64,000 nt of DNA from Rhizobium sp. BG4 (GTDB lineage Bacteria > Pseudomonadota > Alphaproteobacteria > Rhizobiales > Rhizobiaceae), in assembly GCF_016864575.1 (NCBI RefSeq), contig NZ_CP044126.1:1545138-1609137 (forward strand). Reading direction: 5' to 3'. Position 1 is the first letter of the stretch; every line of letters starts with the position of its first letter. The notes beneath the pieces are model-generated. The model did no database searches. It was not told where the DNA came from and saw nothing but the letters and a program-made list of their open reading frames with translations. A program made the translations under genes and the position numbers. Shown one piece after another: positions 8,452-16,846 of the stretch.

Positions 8452-8658
8452 ATGTGGCGGTTGGTCGTCGAAGCTCCGTTCGAAGAAGATATCGAGCTTG
8501 CCGTCCTCGATGACGACGGCATTCATGCTCTGGTCTTTCCCTGCCAGCGGCTGCCCGGCGGCTGGGCGAATGCGCTGACGGGCGAGATCCTCGATGTCCA
8601 CCCGACGCACTGGCGCACCTGGCAGCTTCGCCGCGCCGACACGTCCGAACTGCACTGA
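8452..8658 (+). CDS. Small acidic protein of unknown function upstream of arcA
   Basis: 68 residues from the ATG at 8452, preceded by GGGAGGGTCGGTG. Trp-rich and acidic (MWRLVVEAPFEEDIELAVLD; LPGGWANALTGEILDVHPTH; HWRTWQLRR). No signal peptide or membrane segment. It follows the 120-aa exported protein by about 80 bp and lies ahead of the arcA promoter region. Function unknown. Confidence 0.65.
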   Translation: MWRLVVEAPFEEDIELAVLDDDGIHALVFPCQRLPGGWANALTGEILDVHPTHWRTWQLRRADTSELH

Positions 8659-8690
8659 GGACTGTCAGGATCAGCAAAAGCCGGTCTGGC

Positions 8691-8704
8691 TTGTCTGCGA
8701 TCAA
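8691..8704 (+). promoter_or_regulatory. FNR/FixK-like box before arcA
   Basis: TTGTCTGCGATCAA: the right half-site ATCAA is perfect, the left half keeps TTG (8 of 10 overall). Its centre is about 91 bp before the arcA start at 8789. Anaerobic control of arginine deiminase operons by FNR-like regulators is known in Pseudomonas (Anr). Confidence 0.5.
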
Positions 8705-8788
8705 TGACCGTGGTGCCCGGCAAAAATAGACTGACGGCAAGAAACCGGCGGCGCGGCCGCCATCCCGATGGCTGGAAGGAGGACCCGC

Positions 8789-10015
8789 ATGCGTGGTTTC
8801 GGTGTTCATTCTGAGGTGGGAAAGCTCAGAACCGTCATGGTCTGCAGACCATCGCTCGCACATCAACGGCTGACGCCGGCAAATTGCCATGACCTGCTCT
8901 TCGACGATGTGCTCTGGGTGCACGAGGCTCAGAAGGACCACTATGACATGGTCCTGAAGATGCAGGAGCGCGGTGTCGAGGTTCTCGAACTCCATGACCT
9001 GCTCGCGCAGACGCTTGCCAACGAGCAGGCACGCGCCTTCGTGCTGGACCGTCGCATCACGCCGAATGTCATCGGTTCGCAGGTCGCCGAGGCGATGCGG
9101 CCCTGGCTGGACGAAATGCCGGCCACCCAGCTCGCCGCCGTCATGATCGGCGGCATCGCGATCTCCGATCTGCCCGATGTGAAGGCGAAGGCCCTGATGC
9201 TCAGTGCATTGCCGGCGAGCGACTTCGTCATCCCGCCGATCCCGAACACGCTGTTCCAGCGCGACCCCTCCTGCTGGATCTATGGCGGCGTCACCTGCAA
9301 TCCGATGTTCTGGCCGGCACGCCGCGCCGAGACCCTGCTGCAGCGGGTGATCTACAAGTTCCACCCCTTCTTCAAGGGTGCCAATTTCCAGATCTGGTGG
9401 GGGGATTCGGACGATCAGTTTGCCAATGCCTCGCTCGAAGGCGGCGATGTGATGCCGATCGGCAATGGCACCGTGCTGATCGGCATGGGTGAGCGCACCA
9501 CCTATCAGGCCGTCGGCCAGGTGGCCCAGGCGCTGTTTCGCAGCAAGGCCGCCAAGCGCGTCATCGGCTGCCTGATGCCGAAAAGCCGGGCGGCGATGCA
9601 TCTCGATACGGTCTTCAGCTTCTGCGACCGCGATGTCGTCACGCTGTTTGCCGAAGTCGTCGATCAGATCCGCTGCTACAGCATGTATCCGAAGGGCGAC
9701 GACGGCACTTTCGAGATTCGCCCCGAAAATCGGCCGATGCTCGATGTCGTCGCCGAGGTGCTTGAGGTGCCGAAGCTGCGCGTCGTCGAGACGGGTGGCA
9801 ATTCCTATCAGGCCGAGCGCGAGCAATGGGACGACGGCAACAATGTCGTCGCCCTCGAGCCCGGCGTCGTCGTCGCCTATGACCGCAACACCTACACCAA
9901 CACGCTTCTGCGCAAGGCCGGTGTCGAGGTCATCACCATACGCGGCGCCGAACTCGGGCGCGGGCGTGGCGGCGGGCATTGCATGACATGCCCGATCTGG
10001 CGCGACCCGGCCTAA
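8789..10015 (+). CDS. arcA: Arginine deiminase
   Basis: Hydrolyses arginine to citrulline and ammonia, the first step of the arginine deiminase pathway. 408 residues, close to the ~410-418 of bacterial enzymes. Catalytic Cys398 lies in GGGHCMTCP near the C terminus. The other active-site motifs are present: NTLFQRDPSCWI, EGGDVMPIGNG and MHLDTVFSFCDRD. The ATG at 8789 is chosen because GGAGGAC sits 7 bp before it; an ATG at 8768 in the same frame lacks such a site. First gene of arcABC, 39 bp before arcB. Confidence 0.96.
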   Translation: MRGFGVHSEVGKLRTVMVCRPSLAHQRLTPANCHDLLFDDVLWVHEAQKDHYDMVLKMQERGVEVLELHDLLAQTLANEQARAFVLDRRITPNVIGSQVAEAMRPWLDEMPATQLAAVMIGGIAISDLPDVKAKALMLSALPASDFVIPPIPNTLFQRDPSCWIYGGVTCNPMFWPARRAETLLQRVIYKFHPFFKGANFQIWWGDSDDQFANASLEGGDVMPIGNGTVLIGMGERTTYQAVGQVAQALFRSKAAKRVIGCLMPKSRAAMHLDTVFSFCDRDVVTLFAEVVDQIRCYSMYPKGDDGTFEIRPENRPMLDVVAEVLEVPKLRVVETGGNSYQAEREQWDDGNNVVALEPGVVVAYDRNTYTNTLLRKAGVEVITIRGAELGRGRGGGHCMTCPIWRDPA

Positions 10016-10054
10016 TGACCTCTTCATCCACGAACAGACCGACGGAGCAAGACC

Positions 10055-11059
10055 ATGAGCTTCAATCTGCGTAATCGTTCGCTTCTGACCGTGCAGGATT
10101 ATACCTCGCGGGAATTCCGCTATCTTCTCGATCTCGCCCGGGATCTGAAGCGGGCGAAATATGCCCGGACCGAACAGCAGCACCTGAAGGGCAAGGAGAT
10201 CTGCCTGATCTTCGAGAAGACCTCGACGCGGACGCGATGCGCCTTCGAGGTGGCCTGCTCCGATCAGGGTGCGAACGTCACCTATCTCGACCCGTCCGGC
10301 TCGCAGATCGGCCACAAGGAATCCTTCAAGGATACGGCGCGTGTTCTCGGCCGCATGTATGACGCGATCGAATATCGCGGCGCGGCGCAGCACGGTGTCG
10401 AGACGCTGGCACGCTATGCCGGCGTACCCGTCTATAACGGCCTGACGGATGAGTATCATCCGACCCAGATGCTCGCCGACGTCATGACCATGCGCGAACA
10501 TAGCGACAAGCCGATCGCCGATATCAAATATGCCTATGTCGGCGATACCCGCTCGAATATGGGGCATTCGCTGCTGATCGTCGGCTGCCTGCTCGGCATG
10601 GATGTACGCATTTGCGGGCCGAGGTCGCTGTGGCCGTCGGAGGAATATATGAAGATCGCCAAGGATCTTCAGCAGGCCTCGGGCGCCAAGCTGCTGGTCA
10701 CCGAGGATCCCAAGGAGGCCGTCAAAGGCGTGGATTTCATCCATACCGACGTCTGGGTCTCGATGGGTGAGCCGAAGGAGGTCTGGCGCGAACGCATCAA
10801 GCTGTTGACGCCCTATCAGGTCAATACGGATCTTATGAAGGCGTCGGGCAATTCGCAGACCAAGTTCATGCATTGCCTGCCGGCATTCCACGATACCGAA
10901 ACCACACTCGGCAAGCAGATCGCCGAGGATTACGGCATGACCAACGGGGTTGAAGTCACCAACGATGTCTTCGAGTCCGAGGCGAACGTTGCCTTCGAAC
11001 AGGCGGAAAACCGCCTGCACACGATCAAGGCCCTGCTCGTCGCGACCCTGGGGGATTGA
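10055..11059 (+). CDS. arcB: Catabolic ornithine carbamoyltransferase
   Basis: 334 residues. In this setting it would run in the phosphorolytic direction, converting citrulline and phosphate to ornithine and carbamoyl phosphate. Carbamoyl-phosphate-binding STRTR motif in EKTSTRTRCAFEVA, HPTQ in EYHPTQMLAD and the ornithine-binding HCLP in MHCLPAFHD. Length and motifs are typical of both anabolic ArgF and catabolic ArcB; the position between arcA and arcC makes the catabolic role the best call. Its TGA lies 2 bp before the arcC ATG. Confidence 0.95.
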   Translation: MSFNLRNRSLLTVQDYTSREFRYLLDLARDLKRAKYARTEQQHLKGKEICLIFEKTSTRTRCAFEVACSDQGANVTYLDPSGSQIGHKESFKDTARVLGRMYDAIEYRGAAQHGVETLARYAGVPVYNGLTDEYHPTQMLADVMTMREHSDKPIADIKYAYVGDTRSNMGHSLLIVGCLLGMDVRICGPRSLWPSEEYMKIAKDLQQASGAKLLVTEDPKEAVKGVDFIHTDVWVSMGEPKEVWRERIKLLTPYQVNTDLMKASGNSQTKFMHCLPAFHDTETTLGKQIAEDYGMTNGVEVTNDVFESEANVAFEQAENRLHTIKALLVATLGD

Positions 11060-11061
11060 GC

Positions 11062-12000
11062 ATGCGTGTCGTCATAGCACTCGGCGGCAATGCGCTTCTC
11101 CGGCGCGGGGAAGCCATGACCGCGGACACCCAGCGGCGCAACGCCCGCGTCGCGGCTCAGGCCATCGCGCCGCTCGCCGCCGAACATGAGGTGGTGATCA
11201 CTCACGGGAATGGCCCGCAAGTGGGGCTGCTCGCCCTGCAGGGGGCGGCCTACAAGCCGGAGGAAGCCTATCCGCTCGACGTTCTCGGCGCCGAGACCGA
11301 GGGTATGATCGGCTATATGCTGGAGCAGGAGCTCGGCAATCTCCTTCCCTTCGAGCAGCCGCTTGCAACGCTGCTGACGATGGTCGAGGTGAACGCCGGC
11401 GATCCCGGCTTCCAGAACCCGACAAAGTTCGTGGGGCCGGTCTATGACAAGGGCGAGGCGGACCGCATCCGTGGGGAGAAGGGCTGGGTCTTCAAGCAGG
11501 ATGGCGACAAATGGCGGCGGGTCGTCGCCTCGCCGGCTCCGAAGCGCATCTTCGAGATCCGGCCGATCCGCTGGCTTCTGGAGCAGCGCACGATCGTCAT
11601 CTGCGCCGGCGGCGGCGGTATTCCGACGATGTACGAGAAGGGCGCCGATCGCAAACTGATCGGCGTCGAGGCCGTCATCGATAAGGATCTCTGCTCCGAG
11701 CTCCTGGCGCGCGAGCTGCGCGCCGATCTCCTGGTCATGGCAACCGATGCCGAAGCCGTCTGTATCGATTGGGGCAAGCCCTCGCAGAAGGCGATCCATC
11801 GGGTTCGCCCCGATGATCTTGAGCAGTTTTCTTTCCCTGCCGGTTCCATGGGGCCGAAGGTGGAGGCCGCCAGTCACTTTGCCCGCACCAGCGGCAAGAC
11901 GGCCGCCATCGGATCGCTGGCTGATATCGCTGGGATGGTGCGCGGCGATCGCGGAACGATCATCAATACGGGCTTTGCCGGTCTAACCTGGCACGGCTGA
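11062..12000 (+). CDS. arcC: Carbamate kinase
   Basis: 312 residues. Transfers phosphate from carbamoyl phosphate to ADP, giving ATP, carbon dioxide and ammonia, the energy-yielding step of the pathway. The nucleotide-binding start VVIALGGNALLRRGE and the segments HGNGPQVGLLALQ, ICAGGGGIPT and GSMGPKVEAA are characteristic. The ATG at 11062 is used; a TTG two codons earlier overlaps arcB. A hairpin followed by TTTT lies just after the stop. Confidence 0.95.
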   Translation: MRVVIALGGNALLRRGEAMTADTQRRNARVAAQAIAPLAAEHEVVITHGNGPQVGLLALQGAAYKPEEAYPLDVLGAETEGMIGYMLEQELGNLLPFEQPLATLLTMVEVNAGDPGFQNPTKFVGPVYDKGEADRIRGEKGWVFKQDGDKWRRVVASPAPKRIFEIRPIRWLLEQRTIVICAGGGGIPTMYEKGADRKLIGVEAVIDKDLCSELLARELRADLLVMATDAEAVCIDWGKPSQKAIHRVRPDDLEQFSFPAGSMGPKVEAASHFARTSGKTAAIGSLADIAGMVRGDRGTIINTGFAGLTWHG

Positions 12001-12016
12001 TAGCGTCAGCGAGAGA

Positions 12017-13375
12017 CTATCCGGAAACGGCGGGGTGCGTTGCTGCACCTGGCGCCGTTTTCGTTTGGCTGACGGTTTCGCGGCCATTGCGCCGTTGCCA
12101 GACGTAGACGGGGATGCCGAGCATCAGCAGGACGAGGCCGTAGAGCACCGGCTCGGCGCCCGAGCCATAGAGCGTGAAGATCGCGAAGATGAAGGCGATG
12201 AGCTCGATCACCGTGACACGCGGCATTCGCCCCTGCGTCGCGCCGGCCACGAGGCTTCCGGCAAGGGCGCAGAAGGCATAGGGAACGACGGCCGCCATGG
12301 TGCTCAAGCCGACCATCAGCTTGTAGGCAGCCGCAAAGCCCTCCGAACCGATCGCCTGGACCAGCACCAGGATCGTCGCGAGGGAGGCCGAGACCATCAT
12401 GCCCCAGGCCGGGACGCCGCGGGAGGAGAGCCGCGAGAAGAGCGGCGGGAACAGGCCATCGCGGGCGGCGGCCATCGGAACCTGGCCCATCAGCAGCGTC
12501 CAGCCGTTCAGCGCCCCGATCGACGAGAGCAGGACCGCAAGCGAGATCGCCAGCTCGCCCGGGCGTCCCCACATGATGCCGGCTGCCTGCGAGAACGGCG
12601 CGACGGAATGGATCAGCTGTTCGCGCGGCACCAGCCCCATCACCACGATGGTGCCGAGCACATAGAGAATGGCGGCGATGGAAATGCCGAGCACGGTCGA
12701 GCGCGGAATGGTCTGCTCGGCATTCTGGACGTCGCCGGCAGGAACGGTCGCCGATTCCAGGCCGAGATAGGCAAACATCGTCAGTGGCGCGAGCGTCGCG
12801 ATCGACTGCAGCAGTGGTTGGCCGCTCGGGTTGAAGTCGGCGAAATGCGAGGTGTCGATGAAGAGGAGGCCGATGATGGCGACGGCGCCGAAGGGCAGCA
12901 GCTTGGCATAGGTCGTCACCTGGGCGAAGAGACCGGCGGCGTGAACGCCGCGCAGATTGACGAGCACGATCGTCCAGATCACCCCGAGTGTCAGGATCGT
13001 CGCCGTCACGCGATTGCCGAGCGCCGGGAACAGGTCGACGATGACGCCGGTAAAGGCGATGGCGATGACGGGGAGCGATGTCCAGATCGAGATCCAGTAG
13101 CCCCAGGCGATCAGGAAGCCGGCAAAATCACCATAGGCGAGACGGGTATAGGCATAGGGTCCGCCAACCGCCGGAACGAGGCTCGCCAGGCGCGCAAACG
13201 TCAGGCCGAGGCAGATGGCGCCGGCGCCCATGATGATCCAGACAAGGATGGCGAGATTGCCGTAGGGGGCGACTGCGGCCGGCGAGAGATAGAAGCCGGA
13301 GCCCACCATGTTGCCGACGACGATCGCGGTGCAGGCGGCGAGTCCGAGGCTTTTGCCGTCAGATGAGCTGGTCAT
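12017..13375 (-). CDS. APC-family amino-acid permease or antiporter, AdiC/ArcD-like
   Basis: 452 residues and about 12 transmembrane helices. The N terminus has the APC substrate-binding motif GNMVGSGFYLSP; VGGPYAYTRLAYGD and YLGLESATVPAGDVQNAE are also typical of the AdiC/YjeM-like branch. The ATG at 13375 is chosen: GGGAGGGACGGC stands directly upstream, and the longer frame to 13474 adds only non-membrane residues. It converges on arcC rather than following it. Probably an arginine/ornithine or arginine/agmatine exchanger serving the deiminase pathway or the decarboxylases; substrate unproven. Confidence 0.85.
   Translation of the reverse strand: MTSSSDGKSLGLAACTAIVVGNMVGSGFYLSPAAVAPYGNLAILVWIIMGAGAICLGLTFARLASLVPAVGGPYAYTRLAYGDFAGFLIAWGYWISIWTSLPVIAIAFTGVIVDLFPALGNRVTATILTLGVIWTIVLVNLRGVHAAGLFAQVTTYAKLLPFGAVAIIGLLFIDTSHFADFNPSGQPLLQSIATLAPLTMFAYLGLESATVPAGDVQNAEQTIPRSTVLGISIAAILYVLGTIVVMGLVPREQLIHSVAPFSQAAGIMWGRPGELAISLAVLLSSIGALNGWTLLMGQVPMAAARDGLFPPLFSRLSSRGVPAWGMMVSASLATILVLVQAIGSEGFAAAYKLMVGLSTMAAVVPYAFCALAGSLVAGATQGRMPRVTVIELIAFIFAIFTLYGSGAEPVLYGLVLLMLGIPVYVWQRRNGRETVSQTKTAPGAATHPAVSG
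12024..12062 (+). terminator. arcC terminator, nested in the 3' end of the converging permease gene
   Basis: Composite hairpin: outer stem GAAACGGCG/CGCCGTTTTC and inner stem GGTGC/GCACC around a short loop, ending in TTTTC on the plus strand. It lies 23 bp after the arcC stop, inside the last codons of the convergent permease gene. Confidence 0.7.
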
Positions 13376-13546
13376 GCCGTCCCTCCCGAGCTCCGCTTGA
13401 GCTGATGGCCCAAGGGGTTTTGCCTTCGAGGCGCGATTGTCGTTGCAAAAATTGGCGCCCGCAATTCGGATCAATGCGTAGTCGCCGCGGGCGGGCTAGC
13501 CTCTATAGTAAGCGCAACAGTGATCTGGTCCGGAGGACTGAAGGGG

Positions 13547-14470
13547 ATGGGCGAGCAGGGGTTTCTCAGAATTTCGATCGCGGCCACCGTCGTCGTCGCC
13601 ACGCTCGGCGTGGTCTTCGGCATTCTCTCAGGATCGTTCTCGATCGCCTTCGATGGTGTCTATTCGCTGGCCGACGCGGCGATGACCGGACTGGCGCTCT
13701 GGGTCTCCAGCCTGATCATCGACTCGACGAAGAGCGACGCCCGCTCCGGCCGTATCCGCAACCGCTTCACCATGGGTTTCTGGCATCTGGAGCCGATCGT
13801 GCTCATGCTGAACGGCTGCCTGCTGATGACGGTCGGTGTCTACGCGCTGATCAGCGCCATCATCAGCATCCTGAACGGTGGACACGAGCTGCATTTCGGC
13901 ATGGCGGTCTTCTATTCTGCCTCGACGGTGGTCGTCTGCGCCATCATGGCGTTTTCAGGCATCAGGCTGAACCGGCGCATCAAATCCGATTTCGTTTCGC
14001 TCGACATCAAGGCCTGGATCATGTCGGGCGGCATCGCCCTTGCGCTATTGATTGCGTTCCTCGCCGGCATGGCGGTGCAGGCGACGGCGATTGCCTGGAT
14101 TGCCGCCTATCTGGATCCGGCCGTGCTCGCACTCGTCTGCCTCGTCATGATCCCGCTTCCGATCGGCACGGTGCGGCGGGCGCTGACCGAAATCCTGCTG
14201 ATCGCTCCGGTCGACCTGAAAGACCATGTCGATCGGGTGGCTTTGGAGATCGTGCAGCGGCTCGGCTTCCTTTCCCATCGCGCCTATGTCGCGCGCGTCG
14301 GGCGGGCGACGCAGATCGAGCTCTATTTCATCGTGCCCGAAGGCTTGCCTGCCAGGACGATCGAGCAGTGGGATGCGCTGCGCGACGAGATCGGCGATGC
14401 GATCGGCGATGAAAGCGCCAACCGCTGGCTGACGATTGCCTTTACCGCCGATACGGAATGGGCCGAATAG
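13547..14470 (+). CDS. Cation diffusion facilitator-like transporter
   Basis: 307 residues from the ATG at 13547, with GGAGG about 11 bp upstream; a GTG start at 13520 would add nine residues. About six membrane segments come first, then a cytoplasmic domain of about 90 residues. The second helix carries FDGVYSLADAAMTGLALWVS, a CDF-type metal-site signature with Asp residues. The equivalent motif in a later helix, SLDIKAWIMSGG, has Asp and Lys where zinc-type members usually have His and Asp, so the metal is uncertain. It lies between the divergently oriented permease and the decarboxylase operon. Confidence 0.78.
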   Translation: MGEQGFLRISIAATVVVATLGVVFGILSGSFSIAFDGVYSLADAAMTGLALWVSSLIIDSTKSDARSGRIRNRFTMGFWHLEPIVLMLNGCLLMTVGVYALISAIISILNGGHELHFGMAVFYSASTVVVCAIMAFSGIRLNRRIKSDFVSLDIKAWIMSGGIALALLIAFLAGMAVQATAIAWIAAYLDPAVLALVCLVMIPLPIGTVRRALTEILLIAPVDLKDHVDRVALEIVQRLGFLSHRAYVARVGRATQIELYFIVPEGLPARTIEQWDALRDEIGDAIGDESANRWLTIAFTADTEWAE

Positions 14471-14496
14471 AACCACCGGCCTCTTTCGGTCGCGTC

Positions 14497-14510
14497 TTGA
14501 TTGCAATCAA
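14497..14510 (+). promoter_or_regulatory. Perfect FNR/FixK box before the decarboxylase operon
   Basis: TTGATTGCAATCAA is a perfect 14-bp palindrome and an exact TTGAT-N4-ATCAA anaerobox. Its centre is 82 bp before the ATG at 14586, suited to activation of the decarboxylase-PotE operon in low oxygen. Confidence 0.88.
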
Positions 14511-14585
14511 CGACGCTCATCCCCCGGTGTGTACGATCTCCTCCCATGGCGAAATAGCTCAGCCGTCCAGGCTTTGGAGGGGCGC

Positions 14586-16846
14586 ATGGAATTCCAACAG
14601 GCATTTCCGGTAGCCGTTATCGACGAGGACTTTGACGGCAAGAGCGCGGCCGGGCGCGGCATGCGCGATCTCGCGGCGGCGATCGAGCGGGAGGGCTTCC
14701 GTATCGTCTCGGGCATTTCCTACGACGATGCCCGCCGTCTCGTGCATGTGTTCAATACCGAATCCTGCTGGCTCGTCTCCGTTGATGGTGCCGAGGACCG
14801 GACGACGCGCTGGCGGGTGCTGGAGGAGGTTCTGAGCGCCAAGCGCCAGAAGAACGACCGGCTGCCGATCTTCCTGTTCGGTGACGACACGACGGCCGAG
14901 GACGTTCCGACGGCGGTGCTCAGGCACGCCAATGCCTTCATGCGGCTTTTCGAGGATTCCGCGGAGTTCATGGCCCGCGCCATCGTGCAGGCGGCACGCA
15001 CCTATCTCGACCGGTTGCCGCCGCCGATGTTCAAGGCGCTGATGGAATACACGCTCGAGGGCGCCTATTCCTGGCATACGCCGGGTCACGGCGGCGGCGT
15101 TGCCTTCCGCAAGAGCCCGGTCGGGCAGCTCTTCTACTCCTTCTTCGGCGAGAACACCCTGCGATCCGATATTTCGGTGTCGGTCGGCAGCGTCGGCTCG
15201 CTGCTCGATCATGTCGGGCCGATCGCCGAGGGCGAGCGGAATGCGGCACGCATCTTCGGCACCGACGAAACGCTCTTCGTCGTCGGCGGCACATCGACCG
15301 CGAACAAGATCGTCTGGCATGGCATGGTCGGCCGCGGCGATCTCGTGCTCTGCGACCGCAATTGCCACAAGTCGATCCTGCATTCGCTGATCATGACCGG
15401 CGCGACGCCGATCTATCTGACGCCGTCGCGCAATGGCCTCGGTATCATCGGGCCGATTTCCAAGGATCAATTCACCCCCGAAGCCATCGCCCGCAAGATC
15501 GCGGCCAGCCCCTTCGCCGGTCAGACGAGCGGCAAGGTGCGGCTGATGGTCATCACCAACTCGACCTATGACGGGCTCTGCTATAATGTCGATGCCATCA
15601 AGGAGTCGCTCGGGATTCGGTCGAGGTGCTGCATTTCGACGAGGCCTGGTATGCCTATGCGAATTTCCACGAGTTCTACGACGGCTTCCACGGCATCTCG
15701 TCGACGCAGCCGGCCCGCTCGAAGAGCGCCATCACCTTTGCCACGCATTCGACCCATAAGCTGCTGGCGGCACTCTCGCAGGCCTCGATGATCCATATCC
15801 AGCACGCCGAGAACAAGCGTCTCGACGTGACGCGCTTCAACGAAGCCTTCATGATGCACACCTCGACCTCGCCGCAATATGGCATCATCGCCTCCTGCGA
15901 CGTCGCCGCCGCGATGATGGAGCAGCCGGCGGGCCGGGCGCTGGTGCAGGAGACGATCGACGAGGCGATCAGCTTCCGCCGCGCCATGCATTCGGTGAGG
16001 ACGCAGACGGCGGCAGGCTGGTGGTTCAAGGTCTGGGAACCGACCGTTGCCGAACATACGCCGAGCGACAATCACGCCGAATGGGTGCTGAGGCCCGGCG
16101 AAGCGTGGCATGGGTTTGCGGGGCTCGCCGAAAACCATGTGATGGTCGATCCGATCAAGGTCACCATCCTGTCGCCCGGCCTTTCCGCCAGCGGCGCCAT
16201 GCAGGAACACGGCATACCGGCCGCCGTCGTCACTAAGTTCCTTTCGTCCCGCCGGATCGAGATCGAGAAGACCGGGCTCTATTCCTTCCTCGTACTGTTC
16301 TCGATGGGGATCACGAAGGGCAAGTGGAGCACGCTCGTCACCGAGCTCATCAATTTCAAGGATCTCTACGACGCCAATGCGCCGCTGACGCGGGCGCTGC
16401 CGGCGCTCGCCGCCGCCCATCCGGAAGCCTATGGCAAGAGGGGTCTCAGGGATCTTTGCGAACAGATCCATGCGGTCTATCGCAAGGACGACGTGCCGAA
16501 GGCGCAGCGCGAGATGTATACGGTGCTGCCCGATATGGCGCTGAGGCCCGCCGATGCCTATGACCGGCTGGTCAAGGGCAAGATCGAGAGCGTCGAGATC
16601 GACGATCTCATGAACCGCATGCTTGCGGTGATGATCGTTCCCTATCCGCCCGGCATTCCGCTGATCATGCCCGGCGAGCGCATCACGCCAGCGACCAAGT
16701 CGATCCAGGACTATCTGCTCTATGCGCGTGAATTCGACCGCAAGTTCCCGGGCTTCGAGACCGATATCCACGGCCTGCGCTTTGCACCTGCCGATGGTGG
16801 CCGGCGCTATCTCGTCGACTGCATTGCAGAAGGACCGGAACAATGA
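14586..16846 (+). pseudogene. Orn/Lys/Arg decarboxylase 1 (AdiA/CadA-type), one frameshift
   Basis: PLP fold-type I basic amino-acid decarboxylase, about 753 residues once a single base is restored. The start MEFQQAFPVAVIDEDFDG has GGAGGGGCGC before it. Residues 1-130 form the receiver-like wing domain. Core motifs: YSWHTPGHGGGVAFRKSPVG, VVGGTSTANKIVWHG, and after the break LHFDEAWYAYANF and the PLP-lysine segment THSTHKLLAALSQASMIH. The frame breaks at 15612-15614, where GGG probably should be GGGG; the downstream frame continues without loss. Length and the wing domain fit acid-inducible arginine or lysine decarboxylases; which substrate is not settled. Its stop overlaps the next ATG. Confidence 0.85.

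Noticed and set aside
8357..11020. 887-codon open frame on the minus strand across arcA and arcB
   Set aside because: Long only because of codon bias on the opposite strand; the plus-strand enzymes are unmistakable.
13455..13520. GGATCAATGCGTAG and CTAGCCTCTATAG before the CDF-like gene as regulator sites
   Set aside because: Each matches only part of the anaerobox or the recurrent motif; not better than chance.
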